The notes: generated from the sequence alone by a model not told the origin. A DNA stretch of 58,146 nt from Candidatus Thorarchaeota archaeon (GCA_016839445.1 JAEOUG010000154.1:1-58146); one strand, 5' to 3'; shown: positions 39,948-49,523, numbered from the stretch's first letter. Translations and numbers: made by a program.

Positions 39948-42793
39948 TCCGTGTATTGTATCTCCTCTGCTATGTTGAGATTCAGCGTCCTCTTCATGAC
40001 AACGTATGTGGCTGCCTGCGAAACTACTAGTGTGAGTGCTACTACGCCTGCGACGAGTACTACGGGGACCTGTAGGAACACAGGAAGCCTATACCACATG
40101 TCGAATGTCTGCATCCCCGTGTACAACAATGGCAGCCCCAAGACCAGGAACGAAAGAGCGCCTCCGATTACTCCCCCGATCCCCGCAGCAAGGAGTACCC
40201 CAACTGCGGACTCGACCAGAAATCCCTTGAGTATCGCGCCATGCTCTGTGCCAAGGGCCCTTAGGATGGAAAGCTGGCGTCTTAGATTGCGCACTCTGAG
40301 GGTTGCCACGAGTGTCATTCCAAATGACAGGTAGACCAGAGAGAACAAGAGATTCAGCGTGTATGCTCCATAGATCGTCTGAGTTGTCCTTGATTGAAGA
40401 GTCCTGTCAATGGATTCCTGCGATGACTTGATACTAGTTATCGAGTAGGGCGCGATGTCATAGATCTCCTCCATCACACGAGTGTAGTTGGCGTCGTGTG
40501 AGGTCTTGATTATGACCTTCGTGATTCTTGACGTGTTGAGGCATTGATGCAGGTAAGAGATGTCAGTGACAATGAAGTCCCGCGCATCTGGCTCACCGGT
40601 CAAGTATCTGAGAGCAGAGGAAGAATCATCCTTCCTTTCTGCAAGCACATCAACAATCTCGCAGTCGGTGAGGTTGCTCCAGCCACCCGGGGAGAATATC
40701 TGCAAATCAATCGAGCTGCCGTACTCAGGATAGATGGAGAGGCCAGACGAGTCGACCACATAGCGGTCTATCGGCCTGAATGACGCTAGTACGTTGATTG
40801 CTGTATCCTCGGCCTCCGCCAGCAGTGGTACCGAATGACCAGGACTATCCTCCAGGGTGAAGTAGTCAAGCCAGAATGCAGTGCTCAACCACGTATCGGG
40901 TTCAACGCCGTACACCGACATTGACCTGTTCATTTCATAGGAGCCTCCCCAGGGAAGGGCTTGGCGATAGATTGCATATCCTGAATATCTCAGAATTGGC
41001 GTGCCCCTCTCAACTCCGTCTATCATTGTCATGTTGGCGATGATACTGGAAGTCACGTTCTCGAAACCTGGGTTGAACTCAACGGCAATGTCGCCGCCGA
41101 CCTCGAACCTGTAGACCTGCCTCATGTGTATTGATCCTGTAGTGGAGGAGATTGATGCGAAGAGGCCAGCAGTGAACACCATGGCGATGAACATTGTGCC
41201 AATTGCCTCAGACTTCTTGAACATCATCACAGTCCTCGAGGCAAGCCGCGCCCCAACGACCATAGAGGGTCTCCGAACTCGTCGTAACACCCCGGACTTC
41301 AATCGTGAGGTGTACCGCGCGAACAGCCTTGTGAAGAAGAAGAGGAATATCGTCATAATGGGTAACAGGACAAGCATCAGAGCTGCCGCCGCAGAAGCAA
41401 ACAAGGGGCTTATCATCACAGTGAGGATCGGCAGGAGGATGTAACCAGACACTATGACTACGACCGCATCCACGGAAGCGGTCCCCATCTTCTCACTGTC
41501 ACTCAGGGTTTCTCTAGATAGAATGTCATGCGCTTCGGTGGCAGACATCACCAGGGCCTTTACGGCACCAGGGATGGCGACTACTGCACCAACGACGAAC
41601 GAGTAGACGAACACCGTGATGACTGAGAGCGGCTGCAAGATGATCGAGAAGCCGAGAAGTTGCTGTGGGTCAAAGACCAGGAGTTCTCTTACTGAGCCCG
41701 ATAACAGGGCTCCCGCAACTCCGGTCAAGATTGCCCCTAGGCTGCCAACGGCACCTACCACAAGCGCACTTGTCAGAATCCAGAAGAACGCCTGCCATCC
41801 CGACGCGCCTCTCGTCTTCAGAGTACCAACATCTCTCCTCCTTTCGTCATCGAGGAGTCTGCTATTGTACTGGATGAGCATGAATCCCATGATGATAGAG
41901 GGGATTGAGAAAGCCAGGGTGATGGTTCGCATGCTGCTGAACCATGATGAGTACTCGTATACTGCCTGCAATAAGCCAAACTCACTATTGCTCACATAGA
42001 CGAGAGGGAGGTGAGTCTGCTCAATGGCAGACTTGATGCTTCTGAGATCCTCAGAGATTGTCAAAGCGTCAGCAGAGGCAATAGCCGACTTGTCGAAGTC
42101 CACCCAGATCTTGTCGAAGAAGCCGTTGTAGTAATCCGGAGCCAGCATGCCAAACGCGGCGCGAACCGTATCCTTGGTGGTGATGAGATGGAGGTAGGTG
42201 GACTCGGCTTGGCTGTAGTATGGTTGATAGAAATACACGTTCGACTCAAAGGTTCCTGTGACTGTGAAGGTCAAGTTCACTGACACGGGATTCCAAGTAC
42301 TATCATAGAATTGGAGGTTGACTTCGTAAGTTTCTCCGATTTGGAGGTTCTCCTGGTTGAAGACGCTCTCCTCAACAAGACACGAGTTGTCGTCAAAGAG
42401 GAATCCCGCCGACGTTATTTCAATGGCGCTGTCGAACTCGCTGAGGGCAATCGGGTCGATCCCAAGGAATGCCTTCCTCTGGTCCTCCCATGCCTCTTCG
42501 GCATAGTCATAGATGTGTGCAACAGCCACATCCTCTGCGGCCAGTACGTAGTCGCGTGCTGCAATGTCGGCCCTCACGTCTTCGATGGATGTATTGCTCT
42601 GTCCGTAGAATGCTATGCCAAAGGAAACCTCCATGTCTAGTGGTACGTTCGCAGTCAGGTCATCTAGGACATTCGGCGCGGCGGAATCCGTATAGACCAG
42701 CAGTCCACCCACGACGCCGCTCGATATAGCGAAGATGAGAATCGTCAGGAGTATCTCGGCCCTTCTAGCTGAAAGCCTAGTAATGAGGAACAA
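39944..42793 (-). CDS. FtsX/MacB-type ABC transporter permease (949 residues)
   Basis: This is a large permease of an exporter or mechanotransmission ABC system. An N-terminal membrane helix (ILLTILIFAISSGVVGGLLVY) precedes an extracellular domain of about 250 residues. Three helices follow in an FtsX-like core with a DDERRRDVGTLKTRGAS segment, and then further helices. A second extracellular domain comes next, and a C-terminal FtsX core whose cytoplasmic loop reads RNLRRQLSILRALGTEHG. The duplicated FtsX domain is common in archaeal members. The substrate is unknown; lipids or surface proteins are typical for the superfamily. It abuts the upstream permease gene and overlaps the downstream ATPase gene. 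Confidence 0.9.
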   Translation of the reverse strand: MFLITRLSARRAEILLTILIFAISSGVVGGLLVYTDSAAPNVLDDLTANVPLDMEVSFGIAFYGQSNTSIEDVRADIAARDYVLAAEDVAVAHIYDYAEEAWEDQRKAFLGIDPIALSEFDSAIEITSAGFLFDDNSCLVEESVFNQENLQIGETYEVNLQFYDSTWNPVSVNLTFTVTGTFESNVYFYQPYYSQAESTYLHLITTKDTVRAAFGMLAPDYYNGFFDKIWVDFDKSAIASADALTISEDLRSIKSAIEQTHLPLVYVSNSEFGLLQAVYEYSSWFSSMRTITLAFSIPSIIMGFMLIQYNSRLLDDERRRDVGTLKTRGASGWQAFFWILTSALVVGAVGSLGAILTGVAGALLSGSVRELLVFDPQQLLGFSIILQPLSVITVFVYSFVVGAVVAIPGAVKALVMSATEAHDILSRETLSDSEKMGTASVDAVVVIVSGYILLPILTVMISPLFASAAAALMLVLLPIMTIFLFFFTRLFARYTSRLKSGVLRRVRRPSMVVGARLASRTVMMFKKSEAIGTMFIAMVFTAGLFASISSTTGSIHMRQVYRFEVGGDIAVEFNPGFENVTSSIIANMTMIDGVERGTPILRYSGYAIYRQALPWGGSYEMNRSMSVYGVEPDTWLSTAFWLDYFTLEDSPGHSVPLLAEAEDTAINVLASFRPIDRYVVDSSGLSIYPEYGSSIDLQIFSPGGWSNLTDCEIVDVLAERKDDSSSALRYLTGEPDARDFIVTDISYLHQCLNTSRITKVIIKTSHDANYTRVMEEIYDIAPYSITSIKSSQESIDRTLQSRTTQTIYGAYTLNLLFSLVYLSFGMTLVATLRVRNLRRQLSILRALGTEHGAILKGFLVESAVGVLLAAGIGGVIGGALSFLVLGLPLLYTGMQTFDMWYRLPVFLQVPVVLVAGVVALTLVVSQAATYVVMKRTLNLNIAEEIQYTE

Positions 42794-45574
42794 CTAGACA
42801 TCACCTCCATACGGACCTGCTTCTGCCCATGCGGCATTTAGAGCGCTGGCCAGATGTATCCGTGAGCTTACCAACGAGATGATGATGATGAACGTAGATG
42901 CGAGAACGAAGAAGAACAGCAGGACCACTCCCACAGTCATCCATGGAACAACCACGAAGGAGGAAACGGGGAACAGCCATGCGTCAGTAATCGTGGCTCC
43001 AATGGCTGCGGCAACTGTAGTGCCAACGAAGAGCGGCCCGTAACCAGCCAGAAGCCCCGTTCCGAACATCAAGAGCACAAACATCTCCGCTGCTTGCGCT
43101 GCTGCAATCACACCCCTCCCCGCACCTATTGACCTAAGAAGAGCAATCTCTCTCTTCCTAGCTCGAACGCCCTCTGCGGCATAGAGTGCGAAAGCCCCGA
43201 TGATTGTGCCCACGGTCAGGAAGGTGAGCATGGTGTCTATGGCGCGTTCTATCTCATAGCCTGTCTGCCCTACCATCTCATCTACCTGGGCCTGTACTGA
43301 GTCCCAAGTGCCTGCAAGGAGCACATCTTGGCCTCCTCTGTCCAAGACATCCAATCCTATCTTGGTGCTATTCGAGCCCTCCCTGGTTCTAACACACAGG
43401 TAGTTCCGCGTGTCAGCTGTCAAGTTCAGTACTGTCGACAGGTACTCACGATTCACCATTGCTCGTCTTCTACCGGCAAGCGGGTACTCGTAATAATCTC
43501 CGTATGGACCGAAGTAGAAAGTGTCATCGGCTGGCATCTCTGGAAGAGCCTCTGTGATGCCGACAATCCTGAAGCCATAGGTGTGGGGGTCGAACTCGTT
43601 CAGGTCAGATGCACGGAGTGTATCTCCGACCCTGATATCATATGTCTTTGCGAGATCAGAGGTGATAATGACGCCATCGGGCGTGGCTTCCAGCTGCATC
43701 AGCAAATCGAGCTGATTAGATTCATTCAGGCGCTGTCCCAAGTAGCTGAATCCTATCCTGCTGTAGTTATCTGGATTGACCGCAAGGAAGGAGGCGAAAC
43801 CGCTATCATCTGCTGACAGGGACAAGGCTAGCTCAGAAGCCATATCGGTGCCCAGAACATCAGGATCTAGACTTACATTCGCTGAGAACTCCGTCCACAG
43901 CTCAAAGCTCGCAGGGTCCAGAGCGAAAGTCAGGTCTGCCCCAACTTCCAGCCTCGCATGGTTCATTTGGGTCGAAGGAAGCGAGAGGTCAACGATGGCG
44001 CTGTTCCACGATAGGCACACTGCAAGGACTAGAACCATGATGGCAGACCCCGCGGAGGAAGCGGACTTCCCTATGCGTCGAACTCCGATTGATGCAGGGA
44101 TCTCTCCAAGCATCGGTTTGAAGATCTTTGACAGAAGATTCGCTCCAGCTCTGAGTGCTTTGATCGCGAGACTTGAAACCCCAAGGAAGAGTGCAAGAGG
44201 TACAAGCTGAAGGATGAGAGCAACAGATGATGGCACCGAACTCCCCGAAGGAAGGGCAACCAGTAGGAGGATTGCTAGCAGGACGACCAGCATATCCCAA
44301 CGGATGAACTGGACAACTCGTACTGCCTTTGCCAGCTTCCCCCGTCGCTCTTCCATGCTCTTCTTGGTCGAGTAGACTCCTCTGTATACAGCCAGTGTGA
44401 CCATTGGGAGGGCAACGCCGACGACACATGCAATCACTACGGAATCCAATGAAACAAGGAAGGGTTCGCTGAACACCTTCCCGACATCGAAGGTGAAGTA
44501 GCCGTTTGCAGCCATTGCGATTCGACTGAAGAGCGTACCAAGTGGAATTCCCATTATGCAAGAGCCAACTGAGATGATGAACACCTCACGATTGATGGCG
44601 CTGTCGAGATCGCTGGGAGATGCCCCTCTTGAGATCAGCATGTTCCTCTCGAATCTTCTCTCGTTTGTGTTATAGCGGATTGCCAGAAATGTCACAAGGC
44701 CGGCAAGAAGGAAGACGCTCATCGAACGCGCAACCTGACCCACTCTGAGAGCCTGCACCCAGACAATATATCTGCCAATGCCACTGGCGATGAAGTTCTC
44801 AACATACAGCGATGAGCCTCTTCTTGGAGGATCATAAAGGGGATCCAGCCTTCTTATCCTCTCGTCAATCCCGCTGACGTACGACAATGAGTACTGTGGA
44901 CTGAAAGGCGTGATTGGGCTTATGTCAATGGAAGCAAAGATCGCATCTTCATAGTATCCTTCAGTCGTGAGAATCTCATATACGATGACAAAGCTCTCGT
45001 AGCCGAAGCTATAGCCGTAGGGCGAAACTGCACCTATGTTCTGCTGGGTGTACACGCCCACGACCTCGAGTTCTCTCTGAGTCAGGTAGTCGAAAGAGAT
45101 GTTCAGCTTCTCACCTATGTCAATGCTGAGATAGGCGTGCATCTCGTAGGTGACTGCGACTTCCTGGTCAGTCTGTGGAAGTCTTCCTTCCTGAACCTGA
45201 AAGACGTTCGGGAACTCGTCCACGAAGTCTTCGTCCGGAGCTACTGCCCTTCCCCATTCCTGGAGCTCAATGTCTTCTCTTGATGCGTTCTCGTTGCGGA
45301 GGACCTGAACCCAGGAGGACTTCATGAAAGCTGCGTGTCTTACTCCTGGGAGGCTTCTTACATCCTCTTCGTAGATTCCGACATCGAAGCCCCCGTAGAC
45401 TGCAAGGTGGATATCTCCAACATCGAGGTACTCATCCCACTGATGCATCGAGTAGGAGTCCACGTAGACGGCGATACTCATAGCAATAGATGAGGCCAGC
45501 AAGAAGCATACCAGTGTCACACCCATCCTCCGGCGACTCTGGAATGCCTCATAGCCGACTGGTATCGCTGACAA
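42794..45574 (-). CDS. FtsX/MacB-type ABC transporter permease (926 residues)
   Basis: This second large permease is organised like its neighbour. A first membrane helix (VTLVCFLLASSIAMSIAVYV) is followed by an extracellular domain to about residue 265. An FtsX-like core has a cytoplasmic NERRFERNMLISRGASPSD loop, and a second external domain lies at about 540-770. The C-terminal core includes VRARKREIALLRSIGAGRG. Sequence differs clearly from the 949-residue protein, so the two probably form a heterodimer. It lies 12 bases downstream of the MacB-type ATPase gene and directly next to the other permease gene. Confidence 0.9.
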   Translation of the reverse strand: MSAIPVGYEAFQSRRRMGVTLVCFLLASSIAMSIAVYVDSYSMHQWDEYLDVGDIHLAVYGGFDVGIYEEDVRSLPGVRHAAFMKSSWVQVLRNENASREDIELQEWGRAVAPDEDFVDEFPNVFQVQEGRLPQTDQEVAVTYEMHAYLSIDIGEKLNISFDYLTQRELEVVGVYTQQNIGAVSPYGYSFGYESFVIVYEILTTEGYYEDAIFASIDISPITPFSPQYSLSYVSGIDERIRRLDPLYDPPRRGSSLYVENFIASGIGRYIVWVQALRVGQVARSMSVFLLAGLVTFLAIRYNTNERRFERNMLISRGASPSDLDSAINREVFIISVGSCIMGIPLGTLFSRIAMAANGYFTFDVGKVFSEPFLVSLDSVVIACVVGVALPMVTLAVYRGVYSTKKSMEERRGKLAKAVRVVQFIRWDMLVVLLAILLLVALPSGSSVPSSVALILQLVPLALFLGVSSLAIKALRAGANLLSKIFKPMLGEIPASIGVRRIGKSASSAGSAIMVLVLAVCLSWNSAIVDLSLPSTQMNHARLEVGADLTFALDPASFELWTEFSANVSLDPDVLGTDMASELALSLSADDSGFASFLAVNPDNYSRIGFSYLGQRLNESNQLDLLMQLEATPDGVIITSDLAKTYDIRVGDTLRASDLNEFDPHTYGFRIVGITEALPEMPADDTFYFGPYGDYYEYPLAGRRRAMVNREYLSTVLNLTADTRNYLCVRTREGSNSTKIGLDVLDRGGQDVLLAGTWDSVQAQVDEMVGQTGYEIERAIDTMLTFLTVGTIIGAFALYAAEGVRARKREIALLRSIGAGRGVIAAAQAAEMFVLLMFGTGLLAGYGPLFVGTTVAAAIGATITDAWLFPVSSFVVVPWMTVGVVLLFFFVLASTFIIIISLVSSRIHLASALNAAWAEAGPYGGDV

Positions 45575-45586
45575 CAGAATCGACTC

Positions 45587-46300
45587 CTATTCATCCACGA
45601 TCTTCCCGTCTCGCATGCGGTATACCCTGTCCATCTTCTCTCCGACCTCAGGGTCATGAGTCACGGTGATGAGAGTCCCTCCCTCTCCCTTGGTCAGTGA
45701 GACCAGTACTTCCAGTATCTCTTGGCCAGTCGTATAGTCGAGGTCACCAGTAGGCTCGTCTGCGAGGACGACAACTGAGCTTGAGGCGCCGTCTGGTTTC
45801 GCGAGGGCACGGGCGATGGCCACACGTTGCTGTTCTCCGCCAGACAACTCATCAGGCCTATGTTCGGCTCTATCCGACAGCCCCACCATCTCCAGAAGCC
45901 TGTCTGTCTTCTCACGCCTTGAGTATTCATCTACTCCCGCTATTAGTAGAGGAAGCTCGACGTTCTCATAGGCGCTCAAGACTGGGATGATGTTGAAGAA
46001 CTGGAAGATGAAACTGATCTTGTCCCTTCTGTATCGAGTGAGGGCCCGCTCGGACAATCTAGTGATGTCCTCTCCATCAACCTTCACAGTACCTTGTGTT
46101 GGACTATCAAGAGCCCCTATCAGATTCAGCAGCGTCGTTTTGCCTGAGCCCGATGGCCCCATGATTCCTATAGCTTCCCCCCGTTTGACTCGGAGGTCCA
46201 CACCCTTCAGAGCATGCACCTCGACCTCACCCATCTTGTAGACCCTTGCAACAGACTCTACTTCTACTATGTACTCAGAGTTCAGCTCGACCCGCTCCAC
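45587..46300 (-). CDS. ABC transporter ATPase (MacB/LolD type)
   Basis: The 237-residue ATPase is complete: GIMGPSGSGKTTLLNLIGAL (Walker A), FQFFNIIPVLSAYENVELPL (Q-loop), LSGGEQQRVAIARAL (signature), VVLADEPTGDLD (Walker B) and ITVTHDPEV (switch His). It is the canonical partner of the FtsX-type permeases encoded just downstream. It starts with GTG. A TATA-like GTTATTTATTAG lies 36-47 bases upstream. As first gene of a five-gene transcript, it probably pairs with the atypical ATPase-AbrB protein. Confidence 0.94.
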   Translation of the reverse strand: MERVELNSEYIVEVESVARVYKMGEVEVHALKGVDLRVKRGEAIGIMGPSGSGKTTLLNLIGALDSPTQGTVKVDGEDITRLSERALTRYRRDKISFIFQFFNIIPVLSAYENVELPLLIAGVDEYSRREKTDRLLEMVGLSDRAEHRPDELSGGEQQRVAIARALAKPDGASSSVVVLADEPTGDLDYTTGQEILEVLVSLTKGEGGTLITVTHDPEVGEKMDRVYRMRDGKIVDE

Positions 46301-46335
46301 GACGCGATTGGCATATGACAGAGCAAATCAGAGTC

Positions 46336-46347
46336 TAATAAATAACG
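46336..46347 (-). promoter_or_regulatory. TATA-like box of the ABC exporter operon
   Basis: On the minus strand GTTATTTATTAG lies 36-47 bases before the GTG of the first ATPase gene, in the 199-base divergent region shared with the 46500 membrane-protein gene. The same region holds GCACGTCGTGC (46391-46401), a small inverted repeat of unknown meaning. Confidence 0.45.
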
Positions 46348-46499
46348 TCTTTGTAGAAGATTGTACTACACATTGGAGGTCGGGAGTTGCGCACGTCGTG
46401 CAAGTATTATTCGTTGGCGTGCACTGCTTTCATCATGAGAAGATTTATCTCTCTTGATGGCTTCTCTGCTCATAGAATATTCATAGAGGCACTTGTGTA

Positions 46500-47144
46500 A
46501 TGTCAGATGAGATCATGGCGAGGAAGTACGAGTTCTTCAGCAAACAGGGATTCTTCGTCGGAGCCGCCGTGATAGCACTGTCGCTAGTCCTACAGTCACT
46601 CATTGGCTTTCAGTCAATCTGGCAGGAACGCGCCCTAGAGTATGTCTTTCTTGTTGTGTTCTCCGCTGTAGTTGTCGGGACTGCATCCGGAGGTGTCCTG
46701 GTATTCCTCTTCCCCCCTGACCAAGACGTGATAGGACTTGCCGGGCTGGGAAGTGATGATGCAACCCAGCACTTGTCGCTGGTGCTAATCATCCTCGCTC
46801 TAGTTCAGCCCTTCTTCACTGGATTCATCATGTTCTACGAGTACTTCTCTAGCGACCCGCTCATCCCGATCTGGATTCTGGTCGGTTTTGCCGCACCTAG
46901 CTTGGGACTTACTGCGGCCATGTTTGAGAGGACTCGCGAGATTGCAGAGGATCTCCAGCTCTACTTCGCTGCCAACAAGAAGCTTGACATGGCAAGTCTA
47001 GACTGGTTGCATGGTCTGGGACCACGAACAGCAACCTATAGAATGGGCATGCTTGAGAGAGCTGCAGAAAGAGTGAAGGGAATCAGGGTCACAGGTCACG
47101 AGATTGTACGTGTAGAAGACCAGTTCGCCGTGAAGAATCAGTGA
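46500..47144 (+). CDS. Four-helix membrane protein with soluble C-terminal domain, unknown function
   Basis: The product is 214 residues. Four hydrophobic helices span about residues 17-38, 47-70, 90-112 and 122-140 (FFVGAAVIALSLVLQSLIGF, YVFLVVFSAVVVGTASGGVLVFLF, LSLVLIILALVQPFFTGFIM, IWILVGFAAPSLGLTAAMF). About 70 mostly helical cytoplasmic residues follow. I do not recognise the family. It is divergent from the exporter operon and convergent with the zinc-finger gene, whose end is two bases away. Confidence 0.8.
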   Translation: MSDEIMARKYEFFSKQGFFVGAAVIALSLVLQSLIGFQSIWQERALEYVFLVVFSAVVVGTASGGVLVFLFPPDQDVIGLAGLGSDDATQHLSLVLIILALVQPFFTGFIMFYEYFSSDPLIPIWILVGFAAPSLGLTAAMFERTREIAEDLQLYFAANKKLDMASLDWLHGLGPRTATYRMGMLERAAERVKGIRVTGHEIVRVEDQFAVKNQ

Positions 47145-47145
47145 C

Positions 47146-47457
47146 TTAGTGTCTCTTTCTCATGTGCACCGCTAGGCCCTGTTCAGTCCATGCAACCCAA
47201 GTGCACTTCAGACAAGAGAAGCTCTGACTTCCCAGCCCGAATCTGGGTGGGTCTTTTGCATCAAGCTCGTAGATTGTCCCGCCGTAGCCGCTCCGCTTCT
47301 TCGTGCTGATCTTGAATCTCTTCTTGAAACAATCAGTGCAAATGTTCAAGCTCTGGCGAGTGTCGTTGATGAAGTTCTCTTCCAGACTCCGAGCTGGACC
47401 AATGGGATCCATTTCTTTGCCACAGCTTTCACAGAATTCGGCCGATGTAATCACCAC
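47146..47457 (-). CDS. Small zinc-binding protein with C-terminal C2H2 zinc finger
   Basis: The product is 103 residues with two probable zinc sites. The first pairs FCESCGKE with NICTDCFK in a treble-clef-like arrangement. The second is a C2H2 finger at the very C-terminus: C-x2-C-x12-H-x4-H, spanning FSCLKCTWVAWTEQGLAVHM and the final RKRH. Such fingers bind DNA or RNA and are frequent in eukaryotes but scarce in prokaryotes. The start is GTG (two in-frame GTG codons in tandem). It lies just downstream of the Ras-like GTPase gene on the same strand. Confidence 0.8.
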   Translation of the reverse strand: MVITSAEFCESCGKEMDPIGPARSLEENFINDTRQSLNICTDCFKKRFKISTKKRSGYGGTIYELDAKDPPRFGLGSQSFSCLKCTWVAWTEQGLAVHMRKRH

Positions 47458-47556
47458 TCAGGAGGTCAGAGATGTGCTGCAGGCTGTAATGAGCTTGTCT
47501 AATGTTCTGAATGACCAGCATATTAATGCTGTGAGTCTGAATCCCAGCGGCAGGCA

Positions 47557-48789
47557 TCAGAGCGTGTTCTCAAACAGCTGAGCCGCTGTCTTGAAGGCCT
47601 CTTCCGCATTCTCGCCCGTCTCGCATGAAGTTTCGATGAACGCAACAGGGTGAAGCTTGTCGTCTGTTCCTAGCTTCTTCGCTAGTTCTTCTGCCATCTT
47701 GAAGCCTTCTTCCTGCGAGACCGGTTCTTCACCTGACTCGTCGCCGAGTAGCGGTTCGCGGCGCAGGTCGAGCTTGTTCCCCACTATGACGATAGGGGGC
47801 ATGACTTCACTCATTGCACTGAACTCTCTCAGCCAGAAGTCGATGCTCTCGAAGCTCCATCTGTCAGACACTGCATACACGATTAGGAGAACGTGGGCGT
47901 TCTCGTAGAAGTCCTTCCTTGACACCTTCGTCTTGACTGCAAGGTCAAACGACCAGACATTGATGTTGATTCTGTGATTCTTGAGGTCGAACACTTTAGC
48001 AAAGATGTGCTTGGAAACCTCCCCGGACTCCTGATTGACAACTATCGGAGCAATCTCCGCCTTCGCCTGAAGTGATTTCTTGCCCACACCTTGCTCTCCC
48101 AAGAGAAGCGCTTTGCATGAGGCAAGCGGCTTGATCTGATGTGCTGGAGTGACTTGCTCTTCTGATGCCACTTCTGAGTCTGGTACCGGAGGCTCTTCTT
48201 CAATGGTTTCGGCGACAATGATTACTTCTTCGACTGCTTCTTCAGGTTCGGGTTCTGGCTCCGGGGCCTTCGGCTCGGCTTCAGCTGTCCGGGCATAGGT
48301 GTTCCCAGAGGCGCTGATAACCTCTCTTCCTGCGAGCTGGATGGAAATCTTCGCTTTCTCTGGTGCTTGGTGCTCTTCCTTTCCAGTGGCTGCCATGAAG
48401 GAGTCACTCATGGATTCCACAGCCTTGAGAGCGTCTGCAATATCATCGAAGTCATCGGAGGAGATTGTCCCTTTCTCGTCAGCGCTTACTCCAGGGCTCT
48501 TGACGAATTGCGCCGCCTTCTCAACCTTCGGGGCGGGCTCTGGCTCAGCGGGTGGCATTGGAGCTGCTCTCTCTGCTTTTGGAGTTGGCTCAGGTTCGAC
48601 TAGCACCTTCCTTGCCTTGGGTAAGCCTATCCGATTGAGGACATCTTCCAGAACTCCAGGTGCGAGCCTCTTCCCTAGGTACCTGAGGTACTTCTGAAGT
48701 TCAATTGAGACGTCATCAAAGGACTTGTCTCTGAGTGAGATCTTCTTCTTGACAACTCCTTTGTCACGTACCTCTACATAGGTTGGCAT
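47557..48789 (-). CDS. Ras-like small GTPase domain protein with long N-terminal extension (degenerate motifs)
   Basis: Of 410 residues, 1-62 form a small folded domain (YVEVRDKGVVKKKISLRDKS). Residues about 63-220 are a Pro/Glu/Ala-rich linker. Residues 225-410 are a Ras/Rab-like G domain. The P-loop reads LLLGEQGVGKKSL (231-239), with Lys at the usual Ser/Thr that binds Mg. The WDTAGQ switch II motif is replaced by WSFDLA (279-284). VLLIVYAVSDRWSFESI, GNKLD (337-341) and ETSCETG (386-392) are retained. Nucleotide may still bind, but hydrolysis is doubtful. No prenylation motif or membrane segment is present. Abundant small GTPases are a feature of Asgard archaea. Confidence 0.87.
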   Translation of the reverse strand: MPTYVEVRDKGVVKKKISLRDKSFDDVSIELQKYLRYLGKRLAPGVLEDVLNRIGLPKARKVLVEPEPTPKAERAAPMPPAEPEPAPKVEKAAQFVKSPGVSADEKGTISSDDFDDIADALKAVESMSDSFMAATGKEEHQAPEKAKISIQLAGREVISASGNTYARTAEAEPKAPEPEPEPEEAVEEVIIVAETIEEEPPVPDSEVASEEQVTPAHQIKPLASCKALLLGEQGVGKKSLQAKAEIAPIVVNQESGEVSKHIFAKVFDLKNHRININVWSFDLAVKTKVSRKDFYENAHVLLIVYAVSDRWSFESIDFWLREFSAMSEVMPPIVIVGNKLDLRREPLLGDESGEEPVSQEEGFKMAEELAKKLGTDDKLHPVAFIETSCETGENAEEAFKTAAQLFENTL

Positions 48790-48962
48790 CAGGGTCAGAG
48801 AGATTGTGGTTCCCGGGATTATCAGATTGGCCCATCTCCTACAGCCAGACGGGGTCTGGATTTCACCAGCTGTCTTAACTGTTTTTGCTAGATAAGGATT
48901 GATGGGAGGATTAGTAGAAAAGATTATGTCTGACTACTAGGTGTTCAAGTCAGGTTCTGACA

Positions 48963-49523
48963 ATGGCAGATGTGGATTTCACGAAGTATATCGAAGTGAT
49001 ACGGGATTGGCCAGAGCCCGGAAAGGCCGTGTGTGACATTAGTGTGTTGCTTGAACATCCGCAGGTCTTCCATGAAGCTGTCGTGAAGCTAGCGAAGCCT
49101 CTTGTGGAACTCCGGCCAAACAAGGTTATTGGGATTGAGCAGAGAGGCCTGGCTCTGGGAAGCGCCATCGCATACTACCTCGGGTGTGGTATTGTGCCCG
49201 CCCGGTCAATCTTCCATATCCCGGAGGACTATCATCGTGAATACGAGCTATTGCCTACCAGCAGATTCGTGGACCGACGGCTGGCCATAGTATCAGAGTC
49301 AATTGATGAAGGTGATAGAGTGGCCATAGTTGACGACTGGCTCACGCAGGGAACTTCCGTGCTGGCTATCATGAAGCTGGTTGAACGTTTGAACGCACAT
49401 GTTGTTGGTGTCGCATGTGTGATCAACAATCTGAGTGAAACAAGACGGAAGCTCCTCGGACGCCCCGAGATACACTCCCTTGTAGAGAACTGGGAAGTAG
49501 ACATACTACAGCCCGGTGACTGA
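48963..49523 (+). CDS. Adenine phosphoribosyltransferase-like protein
   Basis: The 186-residue type I phosphoribosyltransferase has an N-terminus YIEVIRDWPEPGKAVCDIS that matches adenine phosphoribosyltransferase. IGIEQRGLALGSAIAYYLG forms the middle strand. The PRPP loop is VAIVDDWLTQGTSVLA, with Trp-Leu-Thr-Gln where most APRTs have LLATGG. That change in the PRPP loop could alter the substrate, so the exact purine salvage role is open. It stands alone; the 172 bases upstream hold no clear gene. Confidence 0.85.
   Translation: MADVDFTKYIEVIRDWPEPGKAVCDISVLLEHPQVFHEAVVKLAKPLVELRPNKVIGIEQRGLALGSAIAYYLGCGIVPARSIFHIPEDYHREYELLPTSRFVDRRLAIVSESIDEGDRVAIVDDWLTQGTSVLAIMKLVERLNAHVVGVACVINNLSETRRKLLGRPEIHSLVENWEVDILQPGD

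Noticed and set aside
43989-44561. 190-residue minus-strand ORF within the 926-residue permease
   Set aside because: Same strand but another frame of a well-supported permease; Cys/Ser/Arg-rich without motifs. Shadow.
46391-46401. Inverted repeat GCACGTCGTGC upstream of the 46500 gene
   Set aside because: Only four-base arms around a three-base centre; too short to call an operator without conservation.
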